64,000 bases of DNA from Magnolia sinica. Lineage: Eukaryota; Streptophyta; Magnoliopsida; Magnoliales; Magnoliaceae. Below the pieces are notes generated by a model. The model saw only the letters and a list, made by a program, of their open reading frames with translations. It was not told where the DNA came from and ran no database searches. Below, piece after piece: positions 61,641-64,000 of the stretch (its first letter is position 1; the number at the start of each line of letters is the position of its first letter). The stretch spans positions 22,142,032-22,206,031 of the forward strand of contig NC_080582.1 in assembly GCF_029962835.1 (NCBI RefSeq), read 5' to 3'. A program made the position numbers and the translations under genes.

Positions 61641-63226
61641 TATAATAATGGTGTCTCTTACAATTGCTAGTACATACCTTGATAGAAACTCATCTAAGCT
61701 AATATAGATAAAGACTTCATTGGCAAGCGAAATATTATGAAAAGATTAAGAAAATAGTGGAATTTTCTAGTGGAACTTTAACACTTAAACATTACAAAAA
61801 CAACAACCAACTATGAATAATGTGTTTCAATTGTATTAAGGTCCAAAGTATCCATTGTCAAACAAAAGTGACTAGTATCTCCAAAACAAGTAGAAATCAA
61901 GATAAGCTACTTGAGGCATAAGTAGCCTAAGTAACTTATGATCCAAATGTCAGCTGGGCAAAGCTACCATGTGCTGATCAGAAGCAAGGCTGTTGAGAGA
62001 GCTGCTCGCCAAACAAAAATTTCCAAGTTCCCAATCCCAAACCTGATCACTCTACTCTTACATGAAGGAGAAGGAAGCAATCAGCCTTCTTCTTTTGTTA
62101 AACCTGACATAAACTTCTAAAGGTAAATACAATGCAAGCAACCAAGGCACCAACCCCTAACATCTCTGCAATAAGGTACAGAAGCATTAGCTCCCCAAAC
62201 ATCATAAGAGAAAACCATACAACAACACACCCTCCAGTCTCACTACACAAGGCTTAAAATAAAATATCAGCACAACACCAGCTAAAAGCCAATTCAGCAC
62301 AAAAACCCAACATTTGACCAGTGGCCAACATAACTTTGGAAAGGATACAAGCAATCCTCCAAGTCGCTGGCTTGAATTGGATACTCACACCTCCAATTGG
62401 CCAACATAACTTCGGCAAGGATACAAGCAAAGGTTAGTGCATTATCAAACTGATTCCATATATTTGGCCAACTAAAATTCATGGACCTTAGAGGAAAAAA
62501 GGATCCACACAATTTAAGAGCAAGATGGCTATTCCATGTTGTTGCAACATAATCCTGTAAGCAAGGGAAATGGAATAAGTCCAATAATTTAGGAGCTCTA
62601 AAACATCTACCCTACTTGTACCAGCTTCAAAAAAATAAGTCAAAGCCAACTAGATATTCTTGGACTTGCATTATAGCTATTGAGAGAATTTCCTCATATG
62701 TGAGATAACGATGTAAAAGCACAAGCCACTTTTATAAGCACCATAGATGCAATCATGTTTCATGGACCATTCGCAAAATACACATATTGGAGATTATATT
62801 GCATCACCATTGCTAGGTTTTCAGTGCATAAAGTTAGCAAGTGCTTCTCAATGAATACAGGGAAATGCTATTTGAAGCATACAAAAGAATGCTCCGTATA
62901 CAAGCCCCACACATGCGTCATGGCAAGCGCGTACAAAATCTGGGATGTTCATCAGGCAAATGCAGTGGATGCTTTCTAACCTGGAATTAAGTCCACTCAT
63001 TAACTGGGCGAGACAGGGATGTAATTAGTTGCAGACAGTTGGTTAATACTTCTACTCACTATGTAGCCATCCTTTTTTTCCCCTCCACTTCTAACCCACC
63101 TGACGGGTGTGTCGGCTGGATTTTTGCACTAAGGAATGTTCACCGTGGACTGCATTTGATGAACAGCCTAGATCTCACACACGTGTGCCACATTGATTCA
63201 TCTGGGCTGCATGCATTGGTGCCCAC
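61641..63226. other. Non-coding stretch
   Basis: No protein or RNA gene recognised. A word of about 28 bp ('ggccaacataact' with 'tggaaaggatacaagca' or 'cggcaaggatacaagca') occurs at 62322-62352 and 62399-62430. An open frame on the minus strand (62294-62584) matches nothing known to me. Confidence 0.5.
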
Positions 63227-63440
63227 CACTACACCAAAATCCCTATTTAGGAACAGTTGAAAATTGTTCCTAAATGTTTTAGGAACGGTTTTCAATTGGT
63301 TGAGGGCATTGCAAAAATTAGGCGTGGTTGAAAAGTATTGCAAATTCTCAATTTCGGAACGGTTTTAAACTGTTCCTAAAATAGGGCGTCACAAATGGTG
63401 AGGGAAAACCGTCGAAAATTTTCAATTTTGACAGTACACT
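63227..63440 (+). mobile_element. CACTA-type terminus, 'GGAACGGTTTT' family
   Basis: Starts CACTACACCAAAATCCC followed by words 'taggaacagttgaaaattg', 'ttcctaaa', 'ggaacggttttaaactg' in both orientations. A typical CACTA subterminal region; the other end is not in view. Confidence 0.7.
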
Positions 63441-64000
63441 AGAAATATATATATATATATATTTCATTTGAAAATCGTTTGCAATTTTCTTAGTTAAGAT
63501 AATGATTACATCCAAACTAAAGTATAAAGCAAAGTCGGATCAAGAAATAAATTTTGAACAGTTTGGATTAAATCACCAAAATGATTAATGTAGTTGAATT
63601 CTAAGTCTTGAATGGGCCTTGGTTTTGGGATATAAGAAGAAAATGTAGTGGCGAATGTGATGGGCAGATTGGGTATCATGCAGACAACATGATGAGCTTC
63701 AAACCCACATTATCAACAAACAACACTCCATGGAAAATGATTGAGAACCATGACTCCCTCCATAACTCTTAATAATACGAAGATAGTCTTTGTATAATTT
63801 TCTAAGAAATGCCGCAGCTGCTACAATGGAAATCCTGGAGCTCTCCACAAAATCCTAAATCTTGAGATGAAAACACTTGATAAAATCACTATGTACACTT
63901 ATGTGGAGCCCATTTTGGATAACAATTCAAGCAATGTATCTAATTCCACTAGGATTATCTTTCTCCCTCCCCAAGTACTCCCTGTGTATAAGATCTTCTA
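63441..64000. other. Non-coding stretch to window end
   Basis: A short (TA)n run at 63449-63462; otherwise nothing recognised. Confidence 0.5.

Noticed and set aside
62294-62584. Minus-strand frame of 96 aa (FPCLQDYVATTWNSHLALK..)
   Set aside because: Looks somewhat protein-like but matches no family I know and has a short internal duplication at the DNA level; not supported as a gene.

Overview
The window is nuclear DNA of a flowering plant. It shows spliced gene fragments with GT..AG borders, L1-type LINEs, LTR elements with 5-bp target duplications, hAT and CACTA ends, and many short fold-back elements. A woody magnoliid or other early-branching lineage is my inference. It rests on a CYP719-like P450, a family I know from alkaloid- and lignan-making magnoliids and Ranunculales, and on a very abundant dispersed repeat with GTGGGGCCCACC at its ends. 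No search was run.

Only one protein gene looks whole: an intronless cytochrome P450 of CYP719 type on the minus strand (55470-56975, 501 aa). A second copy on the same strand (7458-8962) is broken by a one-base deletion. Both lie in a segmental duplication whose homology starts abruptly at 7117 and 55127, about 48 kb apart in direct orientation. The left copy has taken a 6.5-kb minus-strand L1 LINE (11107-17619) with a 13-bp target duplication. The right copy ends in a tandem array of three ~988-bp units, each carrying the last 84 codons of ribosomal protein S15a (uS8). The left copy carries one such fragment.

Layout: 1-2336 SIN3-like pseudogene with a duplicated exon and a hAT-type insertion in an intron; 2337-2792 LINE 3' end; 4441-7116 LINE body cut off by the duplication breakpoint; 7117-18470 left duplication copy with the nested LINE; 18861-19103 AP-4 mu exon pair; 20255-22835 a 2.6-kb hAT-type element stuffed with fold-back repeats; 23818-24205 SRP-receptor alpha pseudogene; 25567-25827 CACTA-type ends; 26360-30480 a long LTR-like unit; 33938-38524 a related unit in the opposite orientation, with a 3.4-kb solo-LTR-like unit nested in it; 38525-39960 CACTA end plus very AT-rich DNA; 40250-44760 fold-back elements, candidate exons and LINE debris; 46310-46415 an RlmN-like exon; 49386-49485 a lone GAPDH exon; 50868-52592 duplicated AT-rich segments and a CACTA end; 52978-55126 fold-back elements and a degenerate minisatellite; 55127-60930 right duplication copy; 60931-64000 mostly unassigned DNA with two CACTA-type ends.

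The genes do not form an operon or an evident cluster. The coherent story is repeat-driven: duplication of a P450 locus, decay of one copy, and scattered exon fragments of at least six housekeeping genes (SIN3, AP-4 mu, SRP receptor alpha, RlmN, GAPDH, RPS15A) left among transposons.
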